A stretch of 64,000 bases of DNA, taken from assembly GCF_964340395.1 (NCBI RefSeq), contig NC_135557.1:8003709-8067708 (forward strand), written 5' to 3'. Made by a program: the position numbers and the translations under genes. Under the pieces are notes generated by a model. The model did no database searches, was not told the DNA's origin, and saw nothing but the letters and a program-made list of their open reading frames with translations. This DNA comes from Glandiceps talaboti (lineage: Eukaryota > Hemichordata > Enteropneusta > Spengelidae). Below, piece after piece: positions 1 to 12,130 of the stretch (its first letter is position 1; the number at the start of each line of letters is the position of its first letter).

Positions 1-54
1 TTCAAAGACATTAACATGGAGACTGTTCAATATCTTCATGTTTCTTATGCTGAC
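1..54 (+). repeat. 54-bp direct repeat, copy 1 (second copy 1602-1655)
   Basis: The first 54 bases recur at 1602-1655 with one T/C difference. The match stops at ctgaca in both, and the first copy is cut by the window edge, so the real repeat may extend further left. It could be a local duplication of about 1.6 kb or the edges of an element. No coding sense is seen in it. Confidence 0.8.
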
Positions 55-738
55 AATATTCTGATAGATTACTTGCGAATATGTTAGTAAAAGAGTGACA
101 AAGAAGTAAAATTTATTTGAAAGTTTTTCATGTTTGAAATATATTTTTATAAAGAATTGTGTCAACAGGGTAGTAAGAGGTATGGATATTTCACCATTCA
201 CATTTTTGACTGAATGGGATACAAAAAAAACGCTACCACTTTTTGTACTTCACATGCTATGTTGTTCAATATGACAACTTTCTTCCATTAAATGCCATTT
301 GATTTGGTTTCATTTATTAAAAATCAACAATAAAAATACATACATAGTGTTTTTGCAAGAAGAATATAGTACGATTTATCAGGGGAAGTATCATCTCCTG
401 GGTATTACAAGAAAAACACTTTATTTGTGTCTTGACTGACCAATGGGCAAGAGTGAAACTTGAGTGTCACAGTTTATGTATAATTCTTCAGTGGGTATTT
501 GAGATTTAGAAGTTCGTGTCAATCAATTCTGAACACAACACATGTCTACGTGCATGAAACTTGCAAACAGTAATAAACAAAGTTGTAAAAGTATATTTGT
601 CATGAAGCTAGAAAATTAAGTAGACCTAAAATGAGTTGAAAGTAAGATTATTCTAGCAATTTTTTAAAATCATATCAAATTATGAGCATTGGAGTTTTAT
701 TTCACGTCATGTCTCTGTTATGGATTTTATAATTGTAG

Positions 739-828
739 AAACCAGACGGTGATGTCACAAGTCATGTACCAGCAAAGAGATATAAATTTGAAGAAGCCCT
801 GACTAGGAAAAGGAAAAAGAAGACTGGG
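739..828 (+). CDS. Candidate internal coding exon, lysine/arginine-rich, unknown protein
   Basis: A 30-codon open stretch lies between an acceptor (aattgtag) and a strong donor (GGG|gtaagt). Both borders are phase 0. The peptide starts KPDGDVTSHV, then PAKRYKFEEAL, and ends in a basic run TRKRKKKTG that could be a nuclear localisation signal. The codons look natural rather than repeat-derived, but no family is recognised and no neighbouring exon was found inside the window, so the rest of the gene would lie to the left. A chance pairing of splice-like sites is possible. Confidence 0.35.
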
Positions 829-953
829 GTAAGTTATGATAAATTCTGAATCCTCCATTCATGCATAAACAAAGTCACCAAACGAATCAAGCGATTAGGT
901 CAAAATTATCATCCTTTTATCTTGGAAGGTCGTATTTAAAGCTGGATAATGTG

Positions 954-954
<1 letters not shown>

Positions 955-1038
<84 letters not shown>
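955..1038. repeat. (TG)n microsatellite
   Basis: An uninterrupted TG run of about 84 bases. Open frames across it (Val-Cys repeats) are artefacts. Confidence 0.95.
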
Positions 1039-1040
<2 letters not shown>

Positions 1041-3169
1041 CGCCAATCTCGATGTGTCTGTCTCATGTTTTCAAATAAAACGTCTGAGTCAATAACGGAT
1101 TTTCAGGTTGAAATCTTTGCTGTGCGACGGACCGGTCTCTGTCAACAAACAACTAAGTGTGTGGTACGCCGGTGTACCTCATCATCTTGTATGGGCTTAA
1201 ATGTGGCAATTTGCCTCGTGTAAGAGAGGTTGATAGGAAGGCGAATATCGTTGCTGAAATTAACCCTTCCATGTAGAGAGACTACCAAAATAGAGTAAAT
1301 GCACATGCTGGTTATGTGCATATTTATTTCTACCAAAAAACACCCATCATAATCGGCTCGTACTTGTTTCCAAAGATGCTGGTATAATTAAGTTTTACAG
1401 GAATTTTATACATATGTGTGAAATGATGTCAGAACTAAATATTCAGGAAAAATAGCTGAGTGGTGTTCCGGCAATCAAACTATTAAAACATCCTATGGAA
1501 GTCACTTGTATAAGTTGGCTAAGATACTACAGAGAAAACTAAACCAGGAACTCGGCAGTTAAGATTTTCAATCCAAGTTATGGAAAATAATGTTAATATT
1601 TTTCAAAGACATTAACATGGAGACTGTTCAATATCTTCATGTTTCCTATGCTGACAGTAAAAATGTTATTAGAAGTACCACACTTAAAGTGATTCAAAAT
1701 ACTCACATTCACTATTGCTTATTTTGCTACACGACATGTATGTGAAATGTATTCTGGTTTTAAAACTTTTAAAAAGCATCTCCAAGCACCTTAAAATGAC
1801 CCCTATTCTGTCAGCTCCTGTTGGAAACACTTCGAGAGTTTTAGGGTATTCTGGTTCCATAGAGAGAATTCAATAGTATTCAGGCTATGATGAGCGTAGT
1901 CGACAGGTGAATGCAACTCAACAACATTGTGAAAAAATACATTGCTGATGATTGTAATAGACATCTAAACATATGCTACAATCTACATGTCTTTTATACC
2001 GATGTTTACCCACAAATTCAGATCCAGCTATACCCTTTTCGTCAACATGTACTGAAATGAACAAATGACATCAAAGATAAATAGAAAATTGAATCATAGA
2101 ATGGATATATCCTGAGTTAGCTATTGAATTATGTACCTCTCAATCATATAACAGACATACGTTCGACTGGCCAGTCTTTTGCAATCATTCACACAAACAT
2201 ACTGATTGATCATACATAAGTTACTGTTCGGGTCCCCACTTATTTCATTAACTCTACAAGTCAAGTACATTCATCAATAGAATTCTCAGGTTTAAAACAA
2301 TTGCCAGAAATTTCATATCTGCAGCACTTAAAAGTTGAACATAATGAAATGTAAATAGAAGAATTTTATAATGTTGACCAAGATATATCTGAATCATCGT
2401 GTTCATAACTAGATGATAACATATTTTTTTCTATCTTAAAGCAATCTAGGTATAATTTTATGTCTCCTAAAAAATCAAATGATTACATTGAACATCTGTG
2501 CTATGAATAAATATCAACTTTTAAATATTTCATGATGCCAACATTGAAAGTTGTCTGAGAACAATATCAGCATGCCATATCCGAGATCATAATCCGAATT
2601 GAATCTTTACTAGAGACGAATCAGTATCAATTATATTAAAGTGTCAAGTCCAATGAATTGTGATTTTACACTTTATTAACTATTGAGTACACTGTTCTTT
2701 CTAAGTGTATTCTCTTACATCTGCTAATGGATATCATTAAGTTACATTAACTTGCCAGCCGCTACAGTCATCAAGAAAGGTCAGTCGCGCCAGCGCAACT
2801 GTCATGTAAGAAATTCCACATCATTATTTAAAGATTACAGGCATCTTAGCAGTTTTCTTTCGTCTAAATTTTGACATCTTCAGTATATTAACGACTTAAA
2901 TAATGTTAACATTAATCCAATAGGTCAACTAAGTTTTTATTACAAGTAACCTGATCGACCATAAGTAGATTGGCAATTATCCCCTTGCAATTAAATATAC
3001 ACATTTGAATCAATACCACTAGAAATTATGCACGCAGATCAAGTGATAATACTCCTTTCACATGCGAGTATATGGGTGCAATACTTGTATCTATTAAATG
3101 ATTACGAACAAATTTGTTTGCCTTTTGGTGATCCTATAACTAGAACTGGTGCACTTTTGAGGCTCTCTA
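1039..3169. other. Non-genic stretch
   Basis: AT-rich unique-looking DNA. Apart from the second 54-bp repeat copy at 1602-1655, no exon with paired splice sites, RNA gene or element end could be supported on either strand. Confidence 0.5.
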
Positions 3170-3428
3170 ACACTAGTAGAAAAAATAGTACAGTTTACGA
3201 CACTTTCCGTACTATAGTTCAGATTGAGTTCAATTCTGTACTTTTATGCTGATGAGGTGGACGTTTCTGTACTTTCCCATTAGCGCCTGTCTAATCGGAT
3301 TATACTCGATCTGAAATATAGTTCAGATTGCGAGTCGGAAGTGATTTGAATACATTTGCATTTAGTTCAGAATATATTCATGAGTTCACCCCGATAACCG
3401 GGCAGTAAACAAATGAATATTCAAATCT
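3170..3428 (+). repeat. 259-bp dispersed repeat (inverted partner at 20245-20503)
   Basis: Starts ACACTAGTAGAAAAAATAG and ends GAATATTCAAATCT. The reverse complement occurs at 20245-20503 with only a few differences over the full length. Internally it has near-repeats of GTTCAGATTG and of AGTACAG/GTACT motifs. No box A/B promoter or clear terminal inverted repeat is seen, so its class (SINE or MITE) is open. Confidence 0.8.
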
Positions 3429-4443
3429 ACCGTGCTTGCAATCAATACGTACATAAACGCTATACGTGTAGCTAGTGTATTCGATACATATGTATGTATA
3501 TAAGCAGGCTTATGATATGAACTACATGGTTAGGACGTACGTAGATTGTAATATCACAGGGCTCATTTTGAAATAAATGTTCGTAGTACGCCTTTTCATT
3601 ATGCACTACATACCGCCACCACTAAACGTGTTTCACATTTCTACGCGTTTGATGCATAGTAATACAGATTTAGATGACATGACAATCGTTTCCAATAATA
3701 GTTTAAAATTGGGCCACAAATATTGCTAGTGTATGGAGCTTCTTAACAAACCTGACCGGCCAATAGCGTCAACAAACTCACAGTAGAGACGTGCTGACAG
3801 ATTTGAGTCTGTGGACATTATTTCTAGCTAAGTAAAATTGAGTGACTATTGGGAATATTATATGGCATCCATGTCGTCCATGTCGTCTATAGTTTCTGAC
3901 TGACCGTGTTATGTACAACGTAACGCTGAACGAAATACGGTCCATCAGGAATTAACTAGACTAACCTCTATGGGAATAGTATTCTTGTCCATGTGTCGTT
4001 TATAGAACAATTAAGTGTTAGGGTGTGATCTTCACAGTAATAAACAAGCCTTTAGAAGAACAACAGGTATTCACGCCTCAAATATCTTGGGCATCATCCA
4101 AATTACGATCATGAGCACCAAAGTAAAGGAAATACTTAATGACGTTCGGCATGCAGACCCCCCCCCCCCGGGCCCGTACCTATGGGTACATGCCCGGCAT
4201 CCATGTAACTGTTATATCACTCTACGTGACGATTCTGAGGGCCCTCATCTCTTATTCTCTTGTTTTATTTCAATTATACTCATAACTCCTGTTTTTATAG
4301 TATAACTGTACAATTGGCTTCGATCAGTGCATTCCAGATTTTCATGAGTCATGAGTGCACATTGCACAGATATCTGCAGAATACTTAAAAGGATTATGGG
4401 TAATGTATGCATATGCGGGAAAAACAAACTGCTGTAAGGAGCA

Positions 4444-4597
4444 TAGTCTCGCTGCCAGACTCGAGACTATCGTCCCTAATCTGTTTACCGAGCGGCGCAG
4501 CCGCGAGAATAGAGGGGGACTGGTCCCGCTCTTCTCGCGGCTGCGCCGCTCGGTAAACAGATTAGGGACGATAGTCTCGAGTCTGGCAGCGAGACTA
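4444..4597. mobile_element. Near-perfect 154-bp palindromic foldback element with 9-bp target duplication
   Basis: The two 66-bp arms (4444-4509 and 4532-4597) are exact reverse complements. They begin TAGTCTCGCTGCCAGACTCG and end in a GC-rich segment. The 22-bp centre is itself nearly palindromic (GGGGAC/GTCCCG). Both sides carry TAAGGAGCA (4435-4443 and 4598-4606), a 9-bp target-site duplication. A 9-bp duplication and long arms fit a Mutator-type foldback MITE; the family name is inferred. The absence of mismatches between the arms points to recent insertion or gene conversion. Confidence 0.85.
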
Positions 4598-5750
4598 TAA
4601 GGAGCACTGACTTTGCCCTCATATCTTCATCCCATTTTGCACTGAAGAAGTTTCACATGGCTCTCATATTTCATATATACTCTTTCTAAATATATGGTGA
4701 TGCAACATGAGTAAAAATAACTGGGGTTAACTAAGTTTGGTAGTCAATATAGCAGGTTTACCATCAAACTGACGCAAAATTTGTTTCAAATTTGTCTAGT
4801 AAAAACCGTTGGCCCAGTTGTCGATTAGGCTTACAAGTTACACAAAGCATGATAAGACACTGTGAATGGTGCAAATAAACAACGTGCGAAATGCCAAATA
4901 CCAAATGCAAACAATACAAGCGAACAAAAGGGCCTGTATGCACTCTAATAGCCCGATATTTTGCCTAAAATCAGGCTCACATGTGCGAACGGTGTGTTTT
5001 TGACGTACCTAGTAGGCAGTGATGTAGATAATAGCCGGTTACCGGTCACAACGCCCAGCTATAACTTATAAGTATAACAGTTGTGGGACCGGCTTAGGAA
5101 AGTACTCAAACCTGACGATCATTGAACAAATTCTAAGGTTGGAAAATTAAATATGAGTTGCCCGGGAGTTCTAATAGCAAGTAAAATACCCAAAGTGTAA
5201 ACAAAAAGATAAATTAATTCATAATTATTTGGAAAACATTAGACGATTACGCAGTAAAACAAGACTGGCCACGCTATCGCTAGCGAAAGCCTTCGAACTA
5301 GTTTCATAACGACCGGACGTTGAAGGAAGCGCGAAGCGAAGTGTGAGGTCAATGTGACGTCTCATGATGATGTATGATGCATCAACATGACGTTTACGTA
5401 GAGTTGCACTAAATGTTTTCTAAACTTCAGTGGAAAGATTTTTTGTCGATCAGACACTGACTATGTTTAAATTCTTAAAACATCTGAGAAAACTGAAGAG
5501 GGGAAGCAAAATGTGACACTGACAGACAAGCCAGACGTACGGCACATGTACAGAAGGCGAGGCACACCCTCTGATGCAAACTGGACAATTATCGTGCGTG
5601 TCACGTATAAGGCATCAGATGTAATACATGTAGCTAACCAAATATTCTTGTACTGCAGTCTTTCTTGTAACAGGTATTGGAAATTGTCAGAAACCTGATG
5701 ATTTTATGACTGAATAAGTTTCGATACGGAGACGAGAGAGAGTGGGAGAC

Positions 5751-5891
<141 letters not shown>

Positions 5892-6828
5892 GAGACCAAA
5901 CTAGAGTCGGTACTCACCCCACCACGACATATGCATTTTTGTGATTTTGAAACGATAAAGAATGTTAATATGGATATTGGGACGATTGGAAATCGGACGA
6001 TGTGAATCGTAATCGAATATCTCAGACCATCCACAATATATGTCGTGTTGACTTAGGCGATCCCAGAAACCATTCTTAGTTTACCCCTTTCACATATATT
6101 ATCAACCATGCTAATGTTTTGAAACAAATCTCGATTAACAGGTAATTTAGCGCTTGAAAGATGGCGACGTCCATACCCCCCCCCCCGGCTGCACATATTT
6201 TAATATGCAATTATACATTACCCCCTCCCCATACACGTCAGAGAAGTACAGTATGGTACACTATATGACACACTGTAAGCTAACAGTGGAAATCAACTTC
6301 AGTGTCCATACATATCAGACATAGAGATTTCTTTACAAATGGATGTGGGCTCATTGGGCTGTAACCTGTACTTGGAAAAACTTAACCAGCAGAGTTTTCT
6401 TTTTGAATCCTATGTCTTGACAGAAACGGCACCCCCCTTCGATAACTAGTGGGGAGGGTGTGTCCCCCTCCCACAGTAGGCAATTGTTTGAAAAATAAGG
6501 ACATGTAGGAGGCCATTTAGCGGCATAATATTTCAAACCATACACATTATTGGAAGCCATAAAGTACTTGAAAATTGTCTTCAATACCCAAATTGTACTC
6601 TCATTAAATTATTTTACAACTGTATTACCTACGCTTTAACTAATACATAGATATTTTGGCAGACACACACATTCGTTTGGCCATTGGCTGCCTAATAATT
6701 AAATGTGTGGTAGGTAAATGAAGTGAACAATTTTGCAAAGTACAAGGTAAACGATTGCTCCTGTGGTTTGAATGTTCAACAAAGTCTCCACACAGAGAGA
6801 TAGAGCAAGAGAGAAGGAGACATATGGC

Positions 6829-6832
<4 letters not shown>

Positions 6833-6912
<80 letters not shown>
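6833..6912. repeat. (GA)n microsatellite
   Basis: About 80 bases of pure GA, a second independent tract of the same repeat. Confidence 0.95.
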
Positions 6913-6913
<1 letters not shown>

Positions 6914-7384
6914 CATACACTTATACAAATGTAAATTTACTTGGTAAACAACTGCTCCTGAGGTTTAATTTTGGTTCAAATCATGAGCAGAATATTCGGG
7001 GGCCCTTTCAGACCATCACAATTGTCATGCCCCCCTCCCTTTGAACCTCAATTTTGTTCATGCCCCCCCGTAAATTCTGACTCCAGCATAATTTCAAGTT
7101 TATTCCGAGCTCGGTATTACAGGCATTCGACTAGAGTCTTTATACCTCAAAGATATACAACAGTCCATTTCTGTACAAGGCATATCAGAAACCAAACATT
7201 CGCAGTGTGGAGTGTCACAAAACCCTGTGCTTGGTCCACTCTTACACGCGTATGCTGTCTATACACATCACCACTTGGAAAGCTAATCCGACATCAAAAT
7301 CTCAATATGCAACAACATGCAGACGACAACCAGATTTACCAATATATTTCCCCAATCACATACGTCAACTACAGTAACTAAGAT

Positions 7385-7968
7385 GGAAACTGTTACACAT
7401 GATATTAAACGACCCAAAATAAGCTAGTTTAATGATGGCAAAACCGAGGTCCTCCTTATCACGTCTCAGTTCAACAGGCTTCCTCGTCTCATGAACCACA
7501 TCAACATGGGATCGTCTTCTGTGCAGTTAGTGGATTCAGCATGTACCATTTGTGTAACAATTGATGACCGTTATAACCTCAAGAAGCACATCTCGTTGAC
7601 ATGTAGATCAGTTCTTTTTCACCCCCGAACAATAGGTCGCATCATTGACAGTGGAGGGGGCCCCTCCACTGTCTATGGAAACTGTTGCACATGATATTAA
7701 ACGACCCAAAATAAGCTAGTTTAATGATGGCAAAACCGAGGTCCTCCTTATCACGTCTCAGTTCAACAGGCTTCCTCGTCTCATGAACCACATCAACATG
7801 GGATCGTCTTCTGTGCAGTTAGTGGATTCAGCATGTACCATTTGTGTAACAATTGATGACCGTTATAACCTCAAGAAGCACATCTCGTTGACATGTAGAT
7901 CAGTTCTTTTTCACCCCGAACAATAGGTCGCATCATTGACAGTGGAGGGGGCCCCTCCACTGTCTATG
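7385..7968 (+). repeat. 292-bp tandem duplication inside the L2-like fragment
   Basis: The block starting ATGGAAACTGTT and ending in the palindrome at 7643-7677 is repeated at 7677-7968 with only a few changes (for example TTACAC/TTGCAC). The junction lies at an ATGG shared by the start of the block and the end of the palindrome, so a microhomology join is likely. Confidence 0.85.
7934..7968. mobile_element. 35-bp micro-palindrome with 7-bp target duplication (family A)
   Basis: CATTGACAGTGGAGGGG is followed by its complement ending GTCTATG. GTCGCAT stands immediately before (7927-7933) and after (7969-7975). A second copy created by the tandem duplication lies at 7643-7677, with the left GTCGCAT kept and the right one lost at the duplication joint. 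It interrupts retrotransposon coding sequence, which shows it is an insertion. Confidence 0.75.
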
Positions 7969-8253
7969 GTCGCATACGCCAGTATCTTACAAACGGAGTT
8001 TGTCAGAACCTTGGTCATGCACTTATATCATCGATACCTGACTACTGAATGGCCCTTCTGTATGGGCTGCCAGCTAAAAACATTGTCCCTCTTGAACATG
8101 CCCAAAATACAGCAGCTAGGATTGTGTCAGGTACAAAGAAAACAGATGACGTCACATCGGTTCTTTCAATAACACAGTTTAGTTAGAAATCACACTGGCG
8201 TCAAGTGCAGTTACATAATATACCAGTAGGTAGGGCCTACATGTACATGTAGT

Positions 8254-8279
8254 CTCAGGTCACTACATTGTGGTCTGAG
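8254..8279. mobile_element. 26-bp micro-palindrome with 7-bp target duplication (family B)
   Basis: Begins CTCAGGTCAC and ends GTGGTCTGAG. ATGTAGT is present on both sides (8247-8253 and 8280-8286). It has the same design as the CATAGAC family but different ends. The second member is at 19948-19979. Confidence 0.7.
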
Positions 8280-8359
8280 ATGTAGTTTACACCACTATGA
8301 CCTAAGAACTTGAACCAGGGCTGAGGAGAAGTGGTCTGAGGTTAAAGTTTTGCAGCTCT

Positions 8360-9520
8360 CGTTCAGCAATCTCAAAACATTTCAGCCTACTTCCCGTAAT
8401 GAACACTTGTCAAGCATTTTTGTAGCTCCCATACTCAAAGACTACATATATGTTTATATACGACTCAAAATATAACACTGGAATTTACTTTGAACACGTT
8501 CAGTTTCAGTAGACCTATTAAAACCCAAAATCTCCACTGTATAATTTAATATCGGTAATAGTTTACAGTCAAAAACTTTTAAATTTAGTTTTGACTAGGA
8601 GGTCCCCAAGTTTTGCAAGTTGACTCATGACCGCAATCATTGCTTTACTCGCTTGAGCTGCAAGCGCTAAATACCATAGACCACTGCTTGACATAATCAC
8701 GCCTAGATATTCATAAAAAGCGAACAACGTCGAGTTTATGACCACCAATAACCACTTTTCAATTTTCTTAAGAATTTCATCTCTTAGTAAATACAATAAT
8801 TTTAGTTTTGACATACATGTAATTTACTTTCAAAAGACAATGTTAGAAACCCCTACCCCATTGATTCCTGTGGGAACATGCCTTTCGTGAAGAAAAAATG
8901 GTTACATAACATGTCTACAAGAATTGTTGGAGAATGTCTATGTAGAATGCCACACTGATCCCATATCCACACCTTGAGTTTTATTTTTATTGTTCTTCAA
9001 TGATCTCCTTCAAAGTAATAGTCTGGATGCCAATATGGTTTCTAACTAAACCACGTCTAGCCAAAAGCCCCTCAAATAGCACAAAAAGTTGTTCACCCAA
9101 TCAGTGAAACCTAAATGTTTTGGTGATGTAAACAGTATATAAGTAGCATCATGGGCTGACAAATATACCACATTTGAACATTACTGTCCCAATAAACACT
9201 AACTTTATGAGGGACTGTGTTATTGGTTAGAGTTTTGTGATTTATTAACAAAGACATGATGTTAATGACTGTGTGGGTAAATGAATTTTAAATTGCATCT
9301 CATGCATTTCAAGACTTCTAGAGTAACGACTCTGACTATACTTTGAGTGGAGGTATAAATGGTAATGATACAGTATAGGAACTAGACTATCAAAGTAATT
9401 ACCTTGTCCAAAAGACTACAGTCGGATATTAATCTCACCATTAATGCCTGAATTTATGTCTATCAAGGTGGATCTGATAAGATCATGGAAATCGAGAAAC
9501 TTTCATCACTTTGGACTTGA
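8360..9520. other. Non-genic stretch
   Basis: AT-rich DNA without supported exons. A TATA-like ATATAAG occurs near 9136 but no gene follows it. Confidence 0.45.
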
Positions 9521-9599
9521 GCATTGAATACATTTGTGAAGTACTCAGACCATGATTCATGGTTTTTTTTAGAGATTAATTCCACTAGATCGTCCACTA

Positions 9600-9909
<310 letters not shown>

Positions 9910-10308
9910 CCATTGCTCGGTTGACGGCAACGCGGTCAAAGATATCGGGTTCTTTGCACAATACACGTGTATATAGAAATGATGTCCCTTAAATTTCCCC
10001 TCTTTTCATTCTTGCTCTTTTCAACTACAATATAGATTTTGATAATTTCCATAGGTCTCACGAGATATACTCTTCAAGGAAAAACAAGTTCGTGTCGGGG
10101 TTTGACACGAGAATAGTCTGTGCTTGGAGTAATTATACTGTCAGTATAATTTCTCAAAGGTATGTGTTATCGTGGAAGTTTAAACATTATTTATACTTTA
10201 ATGGTGTTATAGATTTTGACCCAAGCTATGCATGCCACGGTCACAAGCTATATTGCGTCAGATCGATTTGCCAAACAAGTTTGCCAGAATTAACGCATCC
10301 CATCAAAC

Positions 10309-10340
10309 CATGGACCCTCCACAAAGGTGGAGTGTCTATG
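10309..10340. mobile_element. 32-bp micro-palindrome with about 7-bp target duplication (family A)
   Basis: CATGGACCCTCCAC is followed by its near complement ending GTCTATG. Left flank ATCAAAC (10302-10308) and right flank GTCAAAC (10341-10347) match at six of seven positions. Confidence 0.65.
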
Positions 10341-11502
10341 GTCAAACAAATGACAGGTCGCAGAAACTATGGTCATGGAAGTATGAACGTCGTTTATACT
10401 TGTACGCCGTGACATACAATGAGCGCAGTGCCATGATTGACCGGATTATTCAGTGTCGACAATCCCAGTTAATATAATCCCAAAGGCAAACTTGTTTTAT
10501 TTACCACCTTGCCAAGCAACACAGGGTGGTGGCGAGGCGAAGTTGTAATGTACTGTCGCTTTGATATTCACGATTTTGGAAAGGAAATAGATAACATCGG
10601 GTTAGATCTTGAGAGTAAATAAGAAGAAAAGAAGAGTTAATTTGAAATCAGTGATAAACGAGTTGTCTATTTTTAAGAAACTAAATATAAGGAAAGCTAT
10701 GGGTCCTGATAACATATGTGGTAGGTTACTGAATGTCTATGCATCGCAGTTAGCTAGTGTTTCCAGTAGATTGTTCAATTGGTCGTACAATGATCATACG
10801 ATATCAACCATTTGGAAAACATCTACCATCTGTCCGGTCCCTAAAAACTTCCAAGGCATCGTCCTGTAGCACTGACTTCCATTGTGATGAAATGCTTCGA
10901 GCGTATTTTACTTTGTCAAAACCCACAAAAACATTCACACCTTGACCCATACCAATTTACATATTAAAGTAATAGAGGTACTGATAATGCAACTCTCACA
11001 TTACTTCACGATGCGTATACACATCTTGAAAAACCAAGTTCATTTGTAAGACTATTGGTTATTGATTTTTCATCAGTCGTTAACAGAAGTCAACCAAACA
11101 TGATGGCTCATAAACTTAGTTATTTAAACGTTAACCCCAAACTCATCCTCTGGATAATGGATTTTCTTGTCAACCTTTCCCAGTTTGTTCGCTACCAAAA
11201 ATTAAGTTCAGCCTTCCATTCAACATTTAGGGGTGCCTCACAGAGCACGATACTCTCACACAAACTATTTACACTTTACACAAATGACTGCTCATCAGGT
11301 ATCGATACAAATCCACTTATCAAATATTCTGATAACTCTGCATTAGTTGACCTGTCAAATTCTGACCGTACTTATTTCGATGAAGTTGATAGGTTTGTTA
11401 CTTGGTGTAAAGAAAACTACTTGGACGAAAGGTCGACTTTAGGAAGAACCCTAAAGTAGTGCCCGACCTTTTTATTGACAATGTTAAAGTTGAACAGGTG
11501 AC

Positions 11503-11608
<106 letters not shown>

Positions 11609-12045
11609 AACAGTCTTGGATAATAAATCAAATGTTAAGGCCAACACAGATTTCATTAACAAGAAATGTCAATCTAGAGTTTACTGTCTACAACAATTGA
11701 GGGGCCTAAAATTTTGTAAATGCCAAGGTATTACAGACATTCTATCGGAGTTTTGAGTCGGTTTAACATTTTCTTTTTTGTGCTGGTTTGGTAGTCTAGG
11801 GACTAGCTACAAGAGTGTCTTGAACAAAATTGTAAATGTGTTTAGTAAAGTATTGAGTGAAAAGTAGACTAATTTGAATGAAATGTTTACATCTCGTGTA
11901 CAAAACAAAGCTGGGAAAATGGTAAATGACAAAGGCCACATTATGTCCCATTCACAATTTTCAAATCACTTGAAATAAAGCAATCTGGCAAAACTCGCCC
12001 ATGTGCATTTACAATCTTGTCGCAACTAATTCTAGTAGGTAAAAC

Positions 12046-12069
12046 CATAGACCCTCCACCCTGTCTATG
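12046..12069. mobile_element. 24-bp micro-palindrome with perfect 7-bp target duplication (family A)
   Basis: CATAGACCCTCCACC then CTGTCTATG, the smallest member of the family. GTAAAAC occurs directly on both sides (12039-12045 and 12070-12076). It splits the CR1-like tail. Confidence 0.75.
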
Positions 12070-12130
12070 GTAAAACCTAGTCGCATTCATAACTTTCGAG
12101 GGTAAGGTAATTTTAGTCATCAACTTCTAT

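Larger units (their letters stand above)
7095..8175 (+). pseudogene. L2/CR1-like non-LTR retrotransposon fragment (RT 3' half), decayed
   Basis: Conceptual translation across several frames gives the RT core: a block like 'NPVLGPLL', then YTSPLGKLIRHQNLNM, and the catalytic motif as HADDNQIY (7323-7346). After it come the downstream 'NKL..N..KTE' region, the block MNHINMGSSSVQLVDS and a C-terminal segment around 7990-8160 ending in an AARIVSGT-like motif. Stops and frameshifts break the frame. A 292-bp tandem duplication (about 7385-7676 and 7677-7968) lies inside it. The order of blocks is that of the L2/CR1 group. It is a dead 5'-truncated copy. Confidence 0.75.

Noticed and set aside
861-1223. 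Open frame with Val-Cys repeats
   Set aside because: Produced by the TG microsatellite; no splice or start context. The same applies to the Arg-Glu, Ser-Leu, Ile-Tyr, His-Thr and Met-Tyr-Val-Cys repeat frames elsewhere.
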